Source: Craterostigma plantagineum (taxonomy: Eukaryota; Streptophyta; Magnoliopsida; Lamiales; Linderniaceae). From it: 64,000 bases of DNA. The stretch is taken from contig JAPQWV010000005.1 of the NCBI GenBank assembly GCA_027422505.1, forward strand, positions 6,329,501-6,393,500, read 5' to 3'. The notes beneath the pieces are model-generated. The model was not told where the DNA came from. It saw only the letters and a program-made list of their open reading frames with translations, and searched no databases. This document shows, in pieces, positions 45,757 through 57,577 of this stretch; the stretch's first letter is position 1, and each line of letters begins with the position of its first letter. The position numbers were made by a program, and so were the translations under genes.

Positions 45757-48700
45757 TGTCGCAGCCCCGCCTTCCACCACTACTTTCTTAACTAGTCTAC
45801 GCGACTAATGTCCTAATAATGAAACAGATCGTACGAAATTTCGTATAAAAAGGAATCGTAACTGTTCCTACAAAAATCATAGTGGGTCCTATTTACATAG
45901 GAAAGCGCGCATACGGGTCAAAATAAATCTATCTACTGGGCCTCCACGAGGTCGCATCCATGCACACACTTCCATCTCAAAAGCCCCCGGAAGCTTCAAA
46001 AGTTGGCTTCGCCGTGAAAATGATCACGTACCGTGATCGCGGGGTCCTACAACACATAAAAACGTGGAATGAGCTTATAAAGCTCAGTAAGTGAAAATCA
46101 TGCATGAAATGCACGTGACCTAAATAGCGAAGGCATTCGCGCCAATGCTATTGACCTCTCATGTTCTTCTCGTTCTTTTCATATCGTATTTGGGCCCCTT
46201 CGGCTTTCAATCTTACTATGCACCATATAGAGCTCAAACCCCTAAGGGTATAACTGGCAGTACACACACTGGGAGGCTAAACCCGAGTACTCCATCTGTG
46301 CTTATCCCTATGGCGCCTTTCAATTCCAATGAGGTCCACACTGAGAGGCTGATAGTGCCTTTCAATCCCAATGCGGTCCCATTGAGATGCTAACCCGGGC
46401 ACACAAATTTCGTTTAACCCTAAGGCGCCTTTCCATCCCAATGCGGTCTGACACGCGGGCGCTTATCACTGGTAGCTTACTGCGAGGTCGCCAACACTCG
46501 AGGTTCCCTCGGTGCCGCTCATACCCTCGAGTCGCATCCTCCAGGTTGCATCTCCCGCTACGGGGTATTCCCCCTACCTTTCGTGAATCAGGTAATTCGG
46601 CTTCGTGAATCGCCGTGGTAGCATAAAAGAGCCGTGACTCATCATTGAGTCGACACAAATGCCTATATCGGCAATTATACATCGCTCTCAAGCGATCTTA
46701 TACTCATGCACGCTATATCCCTGACTCTCATACTAGTCGTGCGTGCATATGCTCATGCCATGAATATGCATGCCATGTTCATATAATAATTTTCATCACA
46801 TCAAATCACGCAAGTCACATAAGCAAGTAGTCGCATAAAATCATAAGAGCACATAACACATAATTTCATGCACATAAAAATTATGTGTTGTAGTTGCGAT
46901 TTCCACTTACCTGGTATCCTTAGCTTATCGTACGGTAAATCGCTAATCTTCAAACCCTAAGTATAGAAATATATAAAATTAGGGTTTGTTAGTCTACTTA
47001 CAGTTTCACTAAAATGGCTTAATTTAGAAAACCCTAAAATTTCGAACTAGGTTGGGTCGTGTATAACACTTTAAAATAAATATCAAAGTAACATATAAGA
47101 TTTCGAGGTATATATGTCGAAATTATAATAAGATGTCGACATGCATGTTAATTAAATAAGACTCAAGGATTTCGACATCAACATTGATCTCGATATGACT
47201 TTCAACTTTGTGGTAAGATTTCGACAATAAATTTATTTCAGTATGGACCATAGAATCTCGACAATGATCTCGAGATATTACACAAATTTCAAAGCTAACC
47301 TCAACATGAATTTTCGACATGATACAAACAAGGATCTCGATATGTACCTACAATTGGAATTCGATATTGACTATAATCTCGAGATAGGGTTAAGTGTCGA
47401 GAGGGATGTCGAGTTATAAACGAGATTTTGGAATAAATTTCGAGAACAAATCTCGATATAGTATTTATTACATTCGATATTTATACCATGCACAATGATT
47501 TCGACACAAAGATCTCGACTTAATTGAACCAAAGACTTCGAAATTATAGCTTCAGGATTTAATATAATATATATCAAGATGTCGATATGAACATAGATCT
47601 CGATATTAATTAATACATTTCGACAGGTTTGAGATAAATCTCAATCATGAACTCGACATTTTTCTATTTTTCAGTTTCGATCTTGAAATCATTCTCGTAA
47701 GCTAATATAGCTTCGAAATTCATAATCTGGAAAATCATATTATCATTTGAAACACTTCAGAGAAATCATCTAACCTTGCGATCGAAATATATTCTTCTCA
47801 AGAACAGTCTATATATTTCGCATAAGCTTCGGATATTCTTAACCCTAAAATCAGTGTTCAAATCCTAATTCCTTATCATCAGGCTATGTAAAATACTGGG
47901 TCATAAAAGCTTAGAACTAATTTAGAGGTCATAATCGAAATCATACCTCACTGAGTAGGATTTTGAATTCTGTTTTAAGCCTCCTCCTTTGATTCTTTAG
48001 CTTAATCGGTCTTGAGTGGCTTTTGTAAGAGTTTCCTTGTTTCAGCAGTGTTATATTATTAAGGGTTTCGCTAAAACATTCTTCCCCTGAGATATATTTG
48101 ATAAGATATCAAATGACGAGATTTTCCTAAGCAATTCGCTCAATACTTATCCTTTATTATATATGTTGCTTTGTTGTCTTCCTATCATATACTTAGCGTA
48201 ACCCAATATACAAATGACATGAGTAGTTATATTAATATTTATCATATCTCAATTATTATATTGGGTTTTCGATATGCATAGAAAACCATATATTCCAAGT
48301 TTCGAATTTCTAGTATAAGTATATCAAGATTTTCCTATTTGGTCTCGAGTTTAAAGTATTTTGGACCTTCAAGATTACAAGCTTCATTAGTTCGGTTCTA
48401 AGACTTCGAGATCCAAAGATCTCGAGTTTTAGAGATTCTGGAATTGGAAGATTTCGAGCTTCTAATATATTAAAACTCATCTCTTCCTATCTTATATAAA
48501 ACCCTTTTTAAGTTCAATTAATTCTTCTACTTGGTTAGTAATCCTAATAGCATCTATTTCGAAATCAAGTTGACACATAAAATCATAAAATATGTTTCAT
48601 GCAATCACATAAGTTATAGTTCGTAACACACATAAGAATCATAAATCACATAGCACGTAATCATATAGACACATAAGTCATTTAAGATCATAAAAGCATG

Positions 48701-48809
48701 AAAGCATCATATCATCGAAAATACTAATTAATCAAATAAAGTTCTTAATTAACCATTTTCATTGCTAATTAAATCGTAGATCCCGTAATTATATTTTACG
48801 GGTATTACA
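45757..48809 (-). mobile_element. Solo LTR, Tekay-like, 3.05 kb
   Basis: Runs from TGTCGCAG to GGTATTACA on the plus strand. On the minus strand it starts TGTAATACCCG, the classic LTR start of this group. Flanked by perfect GGCTG duplications (45752-45756, 48810-48814), it splits the M2 left TIR exactly between 'AAAGGGCTG' and 'GAAAAAGA'. No coding region or second LTR is present, so it is the product of LTR-LTR recombination. Small tandem repeats of 'ggcgcctttc.atcccaatg' lie at 46310-46450. Confidence 0.88.
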
Positions 48810-48984
48810 GGCTGGAAAAAGATGATTTTGCCCTTATGATATTTAAATTAATTTAAAATGCAAAACTAACTAAATATATAATTCCGGTACGAAATACTGA
48901 AAACTACATACACAAAATAAATTCGAACGATCGATCGATACGGAAAAAAAAAATCGATTTAACATTTTAGGACCGATCGATCGA

Positions 48985-49860
48985 TATTTTCGGTCCTATA
49001 GTGCGCGGGCCGAACGAAATTTTCGGCCGGGCTGTGTGCTGGCCGATCGACATTTTCGGCCCGGACACTGTAGGATCGAAAATTTCGTTCGGCCCGCACC
49101 GGCCCGGCCGAAATTTTAGGTCGGCCCGCACAGGCCCGGCCGAAATCTCAGTTCGGCCCGTGCACAGCCCGGCCGAAATTTGAGTTCGGCCCGTGCACAG
49201 GCCCGGCCGAAAATTTCGTTCGATCGTATTTTTTTTTAATACCGGGAGGAATAAAAGTTAAAACCGGAGCAAAACGGGGGTTGGTCAGGCCCACTATTCT
49301 CGGTCCGGCATTCGTGTGCGCGGGTCGCGCGCTTGCACACAAGTCGACCTGATTTGCACCCCCCTGCGCGCGCGCGCGAGCGACTTACATGTGGCATAAT
49401 ATTAGCTATTTAATTTGAACTAATAAAATCCACATCTATATATAAGGTAAGTGAAACCATGTTGTTTTTTCAATGTGGGACAACTCTTCAATTTAAATTC
49501 CCTTCAATTAATTCACATTCACAAGCCCAAAATAAAGCCCATTGGAGGGAATTTAATTGGAGGGAATTTAACATGGGCTTGTGGGTGAAACCACATTGGG
49601 TGAAACCACATTGGGCCAGTCCTGTGCACGGGCCGAACTCAAATTTCGGCCGGGTTGTGCACGGGCCGAACTGAGATTTCGACCGGACCTGTGCGGGCCG
49701 ACCTAAAATTTCGGCCGGGCCTGTGCGGGCCGAACGAAATTTTCGGTCCTACAGTGTCCGGGCCGAAAATGTCGATCGGCCAGCACACAGCCCGGCCAAA
49801 AATTTCGTTCGGCCCGCGCACTGTAAGACCGAAAATATCGATCGATCGGTCCTAAAATGT
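48985..49860. repeat. Inverted arms of GGCCGAAATTT arrays in M2
   Basis: The left arm 48985-49235 and right arm 49620-49860 are inverted copies. Each is made of about six units of some 36 bases with 'GGCCCGGCCGAAATTT' and 'TTCGGCCCGTGCAC'. The centre (49240-49615) has a (GC)n patch at 49368-49379 and no gene. Confidence 0.8.
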
Positions 49861-50130
49861 TAAATCAAATTTTTTTTTTCGTATCGATCGATCGTTCGAA
49901 ATTATTTTGTGTATGCAGTTTTCAGTATTTCGTACCGGAATTATATATTTAGTTAATTTTTTCTTTTTAAATTAATTAAATATCATAAGGGCAAAATCGT
50001 CTTTTTCTAGCCCTTTAGGAGCGGTGACTAAGAAAAAGGGGCGGTGAATAGCAATTCGGTTTTAAAATTTGCGTGCTCACGATACTTGACTAGTTGCTCA
50101 CTATAGTTATAGTGTATCACAACAAAAATC

Positions 50131-50156
50131 TATATATATATATATATATATATATT
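50131..50156. repeat. (TA)n microsatellite
   Basis: About a dozen TA units next to the left end of the Pack-MULE. Confidence 0.9.
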
Positions 50157-50639
50157 ATAAAAGCGAATGGGGGTATGAACAGTTGTTTTCGTCGTAATCT
50201 ATAAATCGTGAACAGTGTACCTATTTTTCGTAAACAGTAACCTATTTATCATGATATATGCCTATTTATCGTATGCGTTTCCGTTGTCACGATTTCTTAG
50301 AACCCACAGACCAAAACTCAATCTCCTCCAAATTTATCGATCGGAATTTTGTTGAGCCTCAGTGGCGGCTCAGAGCCCCAAACCCTCTCAAGAAAAACAT
50401 AGAAGAAATCGGCATACTTTTATCGTATGAGTTTCTGAACAACTGTAGAAGGCAAAATTGAGTATCGAACTGTAAGGAGTTCATTTACCTTATTGGTTCT
50501 GATTCTATCTATTCACGGTCAGCAGGGATTATGTACATTCCCAACGATGAAGATCAGCATCAGTTGCTAAGATCAGGCATGTTCTCTCAAAATACTCACG
50601 GGGAGGCACACCCTAGACAGAAATCTGCCGACCCGTGAG

Positions 50640-50926
50640 CAGAGGTTGCTCTCGAATGGGTCTGGCATTTTCCTGCCGACGGCCGAAGTTTCGCCATGAT
50701 TATGGATCGGCACCTTCAAAACAATTACTCGATAAATGCGACGAAGAGGGTCCCAAAGCTGGTGGATTGGTGCCTGAGAAAGGACTCGAAAGATCCGCCG
50801 ATCATGAGCCTCGTGGCGGAGGTTCTGACGTTGGCAATCAAAGAACGTGAATCTGCAGCGGAGGCAAATAGGGAAACGGGCCGAGTTTCTTGGCGGGCGG
50901 CGCAGACTTCTTACGGTCAAGTATAG
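50640..50926 (+). pseudogene. Captured protein-kinase C-terminal fragment
   Basis: The frame contains 'MDRHLQNNYSINATKRVPKL' and 'VDWCLRKDSKDPPIMSLVAE', the pattern of subdomains X-XI of plant receptor-like kinases (usually D-P-R-L...C-L-...R-P-x-M). The invariant Arg before P-x-M is Pro. The catalytic part is absent. It is a fragment captured by the Pack-MULE. Confidence 0.6.
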
Positions 50927-51384
50927 ATTGTATTGCGGGGGGCACAGATAGTGATTGGCACACGACTTCGACTGATAACTTCAATACGATTGGACTGAAT
51001 AACTGTTGGTCGTGAAGTACATCAAACGAGATGTTGAGGTTAGTTTGGAGAATTTTGCCTCTTTTTTCTTAAGTGGTGCTTCAAATTGGAGTCGGCTGGT
51101 GTTTGCATACTCTGGGACGCAATTAGCGTGTGTTTGCAATACGAAAATGAGATAATTGGGGAAATATCGCCGTTTGTGTTCATTAGCTTTTGATTTGGTC
51201 GTTTATCTTTTAGTTTCTTTTCTATTTGTTTTACCTCTATATGCAGGAAAAGTTTACATGATTTACAAACAATGAAGATATCGATTATGTAATGTGTTCT
51301 TATTATTCGAAACTGATAACATTGATGTTATAAGTTCATGAGTTAACTGATTATTTAGATTTGTTGATAAAAAAATATGGGGCT

Positions 51385-51745
51385 AACGATATTTTTAGTC
51401 CCCGATGTTTGGGGCATGGGCGTTTCTGGTCCCCCATGTTCCGAGGTGATACTTTTAGTCCCCAATGTTACCGTCGCTAGTTTAGACGAAATTTAACACG
51501 TGAGAGCCCATAATCTCCCTTTACTCGACATAAAACGTCATAGCACATCTTTTTCTTCGACTTAAACGCACGTGAGCATAATTATGTATCACATTTAACT
51601 CATTTTTAAGGTTGTCAATCCTTTCCTAAATGTGATGTATAACGATGTTCATGTGCGTTTAAGTCGAAGAAGAATATGTGTTATGAGGTTTTACGTCGAG
51701 TAGAAGGAGATCATGTGCTCTCATGTGTTAAATTTGGTCCAAATT
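51385..51745. mobile_element. Nested hairpin MITE
   Basis: The left arm (about 51495-51585: 'cacgtgagagcccataatctcc', 'ttcgacttaaacgcacgtgag') and right arm (about 51640-51732) are inverted copies, giving a long hairpin. The left edge begins with 'tagtccccgatgtt'-type words. It lies between the two captured gene pieces. Confidence 0.6.
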
Positions 51746-52030
51746 AGCATATATATAACACTAGTCATTCTAGAGAGCTCGACGACGACATTCTCAGGCT
51801 TCGAAGCCCTTAAAACCCTCTCAACATCGCGAGCTATCCCTAGAGACATGAGTAGTGCCGATGATCGAAATAGCATGGGGCTCGACGAACTCGCTCCTCC
51901 ACGGGGAAATAGGCCCGAACCGGCATTTATCGAACAGAACAAAGGTTCCATCGTCTGCCAGGTCGAGCAATTCTGGACTGCTTTGCGCTATTGCGTCTTT
52001 GGAGAGTTGGAGAATCCCATTGCTCTTCTA
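51746..52030 (-). pseudogene. Captured TraB-domain fragment
   Basis: The minus strand encodes 'AISIIGTTHVSRDSS' in one frame and, one base on, 'RDVERVLRASKPENVVVELS' in the next. Together these are the TraB-domain start (G-T-x-H-V-S followed by D-V-E-R-V...V-V-V-E-L). One base is missing near 51825. Serine-rich sequence precedes it. The rest of the domain is absent. Confidence 0.6.
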
Positions 52031-52454
52031 GTTGAAGTCCGGCGGCGGTGGATGAATTGCGGAAGCAGATGAAGACGACGATGGCGCGCCGCTTTGTGAA
52101 GCTCTGAGCAATAAAAGTATGCCGATTTCTTCTATGTTTTTCTTGAGAGGGTTTGGGGCTCTGAGCCGCCACTGAGGGTCAACAAAATTCCGATCGATAA
52201 ATTTGGAGGAGATTGAGTTTTGGTCTGTGGGTTCTAAGAAATCGTGACAAAGGAAACGCATACGATAAATAGGCATATATCATGATAAATAGGTTACTGT
52301 TTACGAAAAATAGGTACACTGTTCACGAAATATAGATTACGACGAAAACAACTGTTCATACCCCCATTCGCTTTTATAATATATAATATATATATTATAT
52401 ATTGAAGAGAAACGTATCCATACAATTCTCTTTCGCTCGTACTCGACTTCGGCG

Positions 52455-53185
52455 TAGAGGTGTTCAGACGGTTTGAAAAACCGTAACCGAACCGTCGGTC
52501 AACGGTTCGGTTAACCGTGGTCAACGGTTACGGTTCAAACCGTAACCGAACCGTAAATTATGAAGGTTCGGTTACGGTTCTTCATTTTACTAACCGCAAA
52601 CCGGCGGTTATAACCGGCGGTTAACCGTCTTTTAAATAATAATTAAATATATAATTTTATTGCTCTTGTCATAATATCTAATGATAATTTATTCACCATA
52701 TTTAATTTTTATTTTTATTTTATCAACTATCATAAAATTGACTTTAGAAAACTTAGAAGAATATTGAGTGATAAACATGATATTTAGAACTATGCATACG
52801 ACGAATGTCCGTCAAAGATTTTCGAATCGAAGAATGAATGTTAATCATAATATTTTTTAATATTTAAGGTGTAATTTTTTTTTCAAATGTTGAAGGTTAT
52901 TATATAAATTCTAACTTGGAATGGAGATTTTATTTTTACATTTTATATAAATATCAAATTTTTTACTATATTTAAATTATTATAAAAGAAAGAAAATTCT
53001 AAAAAGAATTAGAAAAAAAACCGTAAACCGGCGGTTCAAAACCGTAACCGTAACCGGCTTGGCCGGTTCAAAACCGTAACCATAACCGTGATTACCACGG
53101 TTCGGTTACGGTTAGACGTTTTTATTAACCGTAAACCGGCGGTTTATAACCGTGAACCGTAACCGTAACCGTATGAACACGTCTA
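52455..53185. mobile_element. hAT-like MITE, ACCGTAACCG subtype
   Basis: Termini TAGAGGTGTTCA and inverted TAGACGTGTTCA. Duplications CTTCGGCG (52447-52454) and CTTCGACG (53186-53193) match at 7 of 8. Dense 'AACCGTAACCG' and 'ACGGTT' words sit at both ends in opposite orientation. The AT-rich core has no gene. Confidence 0.85.
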
Positions 53186-53498
53186 CTTCGACGGCATATC
53201 TTCATTGACAATTCTTTTTAAAAATATCTAATTAGTCTATTTACAATCAGCATAAATAGTATTTTAATTGCTTTGAAGCAACTAATACTTTATGTCTGAT
53301 AAAAGAGTGAATCTAACGGCATAGTATTCAATATTATATTGCAATAAATTCACAACCACAATTCAAAGGAGATGACAGAATAAAAAAGTTGCCACTTTGT
53401 GCGTCTCAAGAGGCATGAATATATAAATAAATATATTTGACATGTAGACGTATCTACATGAATGTTCCACAATTTTTTTAGCTTTCTTGAACAATATT

Positions 53499-53778
53499 TG
53501 TTGGAAATAAATTATATAAAATTAAAAAGTGATGCACTCCCTTCAGGGTTAACCTTTTAGGAAAAGTGGTCACATATCATGGTATCAGAGCTTAGGAATC
53601 AGCAGGTCCTGGGTACGAATCCTCACGACCACCCATTTATGAGAATTGCACTTCTAAGGCTAGATAGTAGATAAATCAGCTTAGACGTGAGGGGGCGTGT
53701 TGGAAATAAATTATATAAAATTAAAAAGTGATGCACTTCCTTCAAGGTTAACCTTCTGGGAAAAGTGGTCAGTTATCA
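53499..53778 (+). mobile_element. Complete TRIM retrotransposon, 280 bases
   Basis: Two 81-base LTRs (53499-53579 and 53698-53778), TGTTGG..TATCA, with about six differences. A perfect duplication ATATT is on both sides (53494-53498, 53779-53783). The PBS TGGTATCAGAGC (53580-53591) abuts LTR 1, and a purine-rich 'GTGAGGGGGCG' (53687-53697) precedes LTR 2. No coding capacity. All cis-signals for reverse transcription are visible, so it would depend on another element's enzymes. Confidence 0.9.
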
Positions 53779-53783
53779 ATATT

Positions 53784-54289
53784 AGTAATTTTATTCGCGA
53801 GCCAAACGTATGTGACAAAATTCAAATATGTCACAAATGCTATGCATGCGTAAGGATGACGCATGCATGCACGCTAGCGACAGCACCGAGCTTGTCCTTA
53901 CTCCATATGAAATGTAATCGACGTAAATTCCGAGTCATATTTTTCTCGTACACAAAAAGACAAGAACACAAGTAATATTAGTATCATCAATCAACAATAA
54001 ATTTATATGTTTTCTATTTAACGTGGCCCACCGAACCGACTATTACATCTATTCGTAGAAACTAGAGTTGGAGAATGGAGATGAAAGGGAAAAAAGGGAC
54101 ACCAATAGCCAGTCAATTTTTAAACTTTATGAAATTCACACCGTAATATTTACTGTGTTCATACTACTATGTAATCAAAGATGGTTATAGGTTAACTCTC
54201 AATTCAGGTCCCCTCATTATTTATTAAAAAGAAAGGGGGCCGTTGGATAAGTTTCAAATATAAAATGGTGAATCTACATAAAAATACTC
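53784..54289. other. Intergenic
   Basis: No gene recognised. A 'caattcaggtcccctcat' word near 54203 resembles the start of the MITE at 59417. Confidence 0.4.
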
Positions 54290-54640
54290 ATCTATATAAA
54301 AATTTGCAAGTCAGTACCCATGTCAGAAAATTTTTTATATAAGTACCGTTTGACTGTGTACCATTTTTCAGTCTTGACGTACCTTTTTATATGTGTATTA
54401 CATACCACATCACGCGTTTATATAGTACCTATATAGTTTCTATACGATATCTTAATGTGTTATATGATGTACATTTATCATTGTATTATGTACCACAATA
54501 CGTTTCTCTATGGTACCTAAATGTGTTCTATGACGTACCTGGCGGCGGGACAGGTACCAATGTGCAAAAAATTTAATCTAACATATAAGAAAATACTGAC
54601 ATGGTACTGATTGCAACTTTTATACTTAGTACTTCTCTAT
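54290..54640. repeat. GTACC-rich dispersed repeat, copy B
   Basis: Aligns with 1-265 and extends further upstream ('cagtacccatgtcagaaaa'), so it shows more of the repeat. The unit pattern 'GTACC..aaatgtgttatatgacGTACC' recurs about ten times. Confidence 0.7.
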
Positions 54641-55119
54641 AAATTCCCTTTATAAAAATAGGGGACTAAGATTAAACTGACCAGATATTACACCAATTTA
54701 TATATTGATTAAATATATTTTACTTTTATTTATTTATTTTCTTTTTGCATTTTTCTTGTCATATCTATCATGATTCATCCGTTCGTCCTAAACATTTTGT
54801 CTTCACCATAGAAAATAAAATACAATCAAGTTCAGATAAACAAAAATTGCTTATGAAAATACGAACTTTCCAGCAAAGCATTCAATTCCAAGTTGGGCAC
54901 CACAACAACACCAACTCAACACACCATAACCAAAGAATAGAGAAGTATGAGTACAATGTCTATGTAAGAAAATCAGCTCAAGCTCAACTAAAATTATGTA
55001 CATAACTACAACATTTAACATCACAAAAAAGTTTCCCACATAATATTATGTTTAAGATCACAATTTCCAAGACTTCAATTAAACACGAGAGAGAGAAATA
55101 GCGTAAAAACATAATCTTT

Positions 55120-55850
55120 TTAGGATATAACGCAAGCATTTGGATTCTCCTCCATACTATGAGGCTTAACGTAGTAGTAATTGGGATTCACGTTCATCGG
55201 CTGCTGATAATAGTACGGCCTGTAATGCATCGGCGGCGCCGGCGGCATCATAGGCGGCGTCGCGCCGTACACAAACTGTGGAAGGTGTTCCATCACTTTG
55301 ACGTTATTATTTCCTTTTTCAGTTTCCTTTTTGCTTCCTTCATCAGACTGTTTCTTGCCTCCACCTTCTTCTTCCTTCTTACCATCTTCCTTCTTACCAT
55401 CTTCCTTCTTCCCTTCTTCTTTCTTTCCTTCTTCCTTCTTCGGCTCCTCCTTCGCCGGGCCAACGGAGATTATGTCCGCCGACCAGTTTTTCGCCGGAGT
55501 TTGCTAACTACGGTGATGGGGTCCACCGTTCCCACCACCGTTAGCTTCTTGCCCTTCATGTCTATGGTGATCTCATCGATGCCTATTTATATATGTGTGT
55601 ATATTATGAACATTACATAGTTTAAGGTTTAAATAAAAAAAAAAGAGTTTATAAAGGATGGCTTAATTTTACTTTTACCTGAGAGAGTAGAGACTGTCTT
55701 AAGAGCCCTGCGCTTGTCTTGTTCTTCGAATAGTTCCAACTTCAGCACAAATTTCTGCATATTCATTACATGAGAAGACAACACTATATGTTATGTTATA
55801 AATCAAAGATAGTAAAAAGAATGAATCAAGGATTTAACCCTAACCTTCAT
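55120..55850 (-). CDS. Heavy-metal-associated isoprenylated plant protein (HIPP), one frameshift
   Basis: Three exons: 55845-55850 (Met-Lys), 55679-55754 and 55120-55582, with GT..AG introns of 90 and 96 bases. The HMA fold reads '[20 protein letters not shown]', 'VSTLSG', '[20 protein letters not shown]'. The metal-binding CxxC is absent, as in one HIPP subgroup. A lysine/glutamate-rich repeat ('[14 protein letters not shown]'), a tyrosine/proline-rich tail and a C-terminal CaaX box 'CVIS' follow, indicating isoprenylation and membrane attachment. One base is missing in a five-T run near 55487-55491, after 'VVSKL'; downstream the frame '[16 protein letters not shown]' resumes the family pattern. 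With that base the length would be about 181 residues, normal for the family. Either a recent null allele or a sequence error. Confidence 0.8.
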
Positions 55851-56868
55851 GCTTGATTGCTTTTGAGCTTGAAGAGTTGTAGAGCTTGTGAGAGGAAAAG
55901 AAAGAATAGTATGAAATGAGAGTATTTCAAGGTATGATCAAGCGTGGATTTATTTGTCTATAATAATTATTAGGTGGAGAGAGTGAGAGAGGAAAAAGAA
56001 ACGGAGGGGATAAAAAGGTGAGAATTGAATGAACGGAGAAAAGTGTTGAATTATGAGGATTGATGGCTCTCGATTTGAAGGGGATGTCGATATATATTGA
56101 TTTAATAACAATTCTTTAGAAAATTATCACAAGAAAAATACAAAATACTGATGAAATGAAACAAGTTGCTGCCTACCTCTTCTTATTATCATTAATTATA
56201 ATATTATTTACTTACAATAAAAAAAACTGAAGTGAAATATGAGAATCGGCGAGTGCGTGCAGCAAACAACTATTATGACTTCAAATGGCGGCCTTCGGAA
56301 GCCTCACGCGCGGTCCAATGAGCGTGATCTTCACGACGATCAACTAAATTGCAATCTCTTGTACAGAAAATAAAATAATTTTCGAGGTTTCAGTTCAAAA
56401 TGATATGGAGACAGAAAATTTAGGCTCACTTTGTGTCAATCCTAACTCCCAAGTCCTAAGGCAAGAAAGATGGCCGGCCTAGAGTATGCATAGTTGTGCA
56501 ATAAATGTATGTGTAGTATATATCTACTCATCATTTATTTTCATGTCGTAAAATTCAACTTTCTCCCCACATGTCCGAAATTGAAAGTAACATTTTATAA
56601 TTAACTCCACCTTGTAATAATTTATTGCATAAGAGATGTTTCGACAGAAATAAACCCTCAAATTACAACTGAATATAATTAATCGATGCATGGATGCGGC
56701 TATCAAAGGCGAATAAATGTTGTGTTTCCTTTTACTCTCTAAGAATAACATATTTTCTTTAAATCGTATAAAATTGTTTTTATGTGAACGCCAACATATG
56801 GTTGCTACTTGCTACTACTATGCTAAGTTAACTGCTAAGTTTATACGAATTTACTGTTCTACCCTTCA
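55851..56868. other. HIPP upstream region
   Basis: Leader and promoter region of the minus-strand HIPP gene, with GA-rich stretches (about 55975-56045). No other gene recognised. Confidence 0.4.
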
Positions 56869-56876
56869 GCGCTTGC

Positions 56877-57506
56877 TAGGCTGGGACCGGGTCGGGTTTT
56901 TCAGGTATCGGGTTTTTCGGGTCGGGTACCCTACATGTGCGGGTCTCAATTTGATACCCGACCCCGGCCCGACAAAAATCGGGTACCCGGAACCCGATTA
57001 TCGGGTTCGGGTTTTCACATTTTTTTTACTTCTTTGGTTATTTTAGTTAAAAAAAACTTAAATTAAGTTCAACACTAACACCCAAAAAATAATTTCCAAA
57101 AGCTATAAACAATAAAATGAATTCAACACTTTCGTAATAAATAAATTCAACACCGTTAATAAATAAATTAACACCACCAAAAAAAAAATATTAACACATT
57201 AGAAATCAAATTCAAAAACATCAACAACAAATAAATTCAACACATACCATCATCATCACAATAAAATATAAAATATGCAAAAATAGAAAATGTGGGTTGT
57301 GAGATGGTGTGTGGGCTGCGGTCTATGGGCTGTTTTTTTTTTAATTGCGGGTACCCGATCGGGTAACTCGGGTAGCATTTTGCTACCCGAAACCCGACCA
57401 GAACTAAGTTATCAGGTATCGGGTACCCGAATTTTCAGCCCGATCAAGGAAAACCAGATCGGGTCGGGTCGGGTACCCAAAATCCGACCGTGAATGCCCA
57501 CACCTA
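56877..57506. mobile_element. hAT-like MITE, GGGTACCCG subtype 1
   Basis: The perfect 8-base duplication GCGCTTGC (56869-56876, 57507-57514). Termini TAGGCTGGG and inverted TAGGTGTGGG. 'CGGGTCGGGTACCC' and 'GGGTACCCGA' words crowd both ends in opposite orientation; the core is AT-rich with 'aattcaacac' repeats. Confidence 0.88.
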
Positions 57507-57577
57507 GCGCTTGCGACCACTAGTGTATTGGACTGAAGGCTTTAGTGGTAATATTGTGCATATTAACGGCCCATAAG

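Larger units (their letters stand above)
45704..50059. mobile_element. Foldback MULE-type element (element M2) with solo LTR inside
   Basis: Outer ends are inverted copies: 'GTTACTATTCACCGCCCC' on the left and 'ATTGCTATTCACCGCCCC' for the inverted right end, each followed by 'CCTAAAGGGCT'. Flanks share TTTTAAAA (45696-45703, 50060-50067). After removing the solo LTR, the element is about 1.3 kb, of which roughly 0.9 kb is two inverted arms joined by a 370-base centre. The outer 90 bases closely match the element at 61288. No protein is encoded. Confidence 0.82.
50151..52387. mobile_element. Pack-MULE with long TIRs and captured gene pieces
   Basis: The TIRs of about 280 bases (about 50156-50434 and 52104-52383) are roughly 95% identical by eye, starting 'TATAAAAGCGAATGGGGG' and containing 'GTGAACAGTGTACC'. 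They sit in AT repeats, so a target duplication cannot be read. Both TIRs encode the same short frame ('RNFV.PQWRLRAPNPLKK'), a by-product. Between them are fragments of at least two host genes and a nested hairpin element. No transposase. Confidence 0.78.

Noticed and set aside
49001..49855. Matching open frames on both strands with GPNEIFGRAV-type repeats
   Set aside because: They are translations of the inverted arrays in the foldback element, not a repeat protein gene.
53580..53640. Possible tRNA gene near TGGTATCAGAGC and 'gggtacgaatcc'
   Set aside because: It is a retrotransposon primer binding site between two TRIM LTRs. No cloverleaf could be formed.
55159..55620. Plus-strand 153-residue open frame
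   Set aside because: It is the reverse strand of HIPP exon 3, which has exon borders, an HMA domain and a CaaX end.
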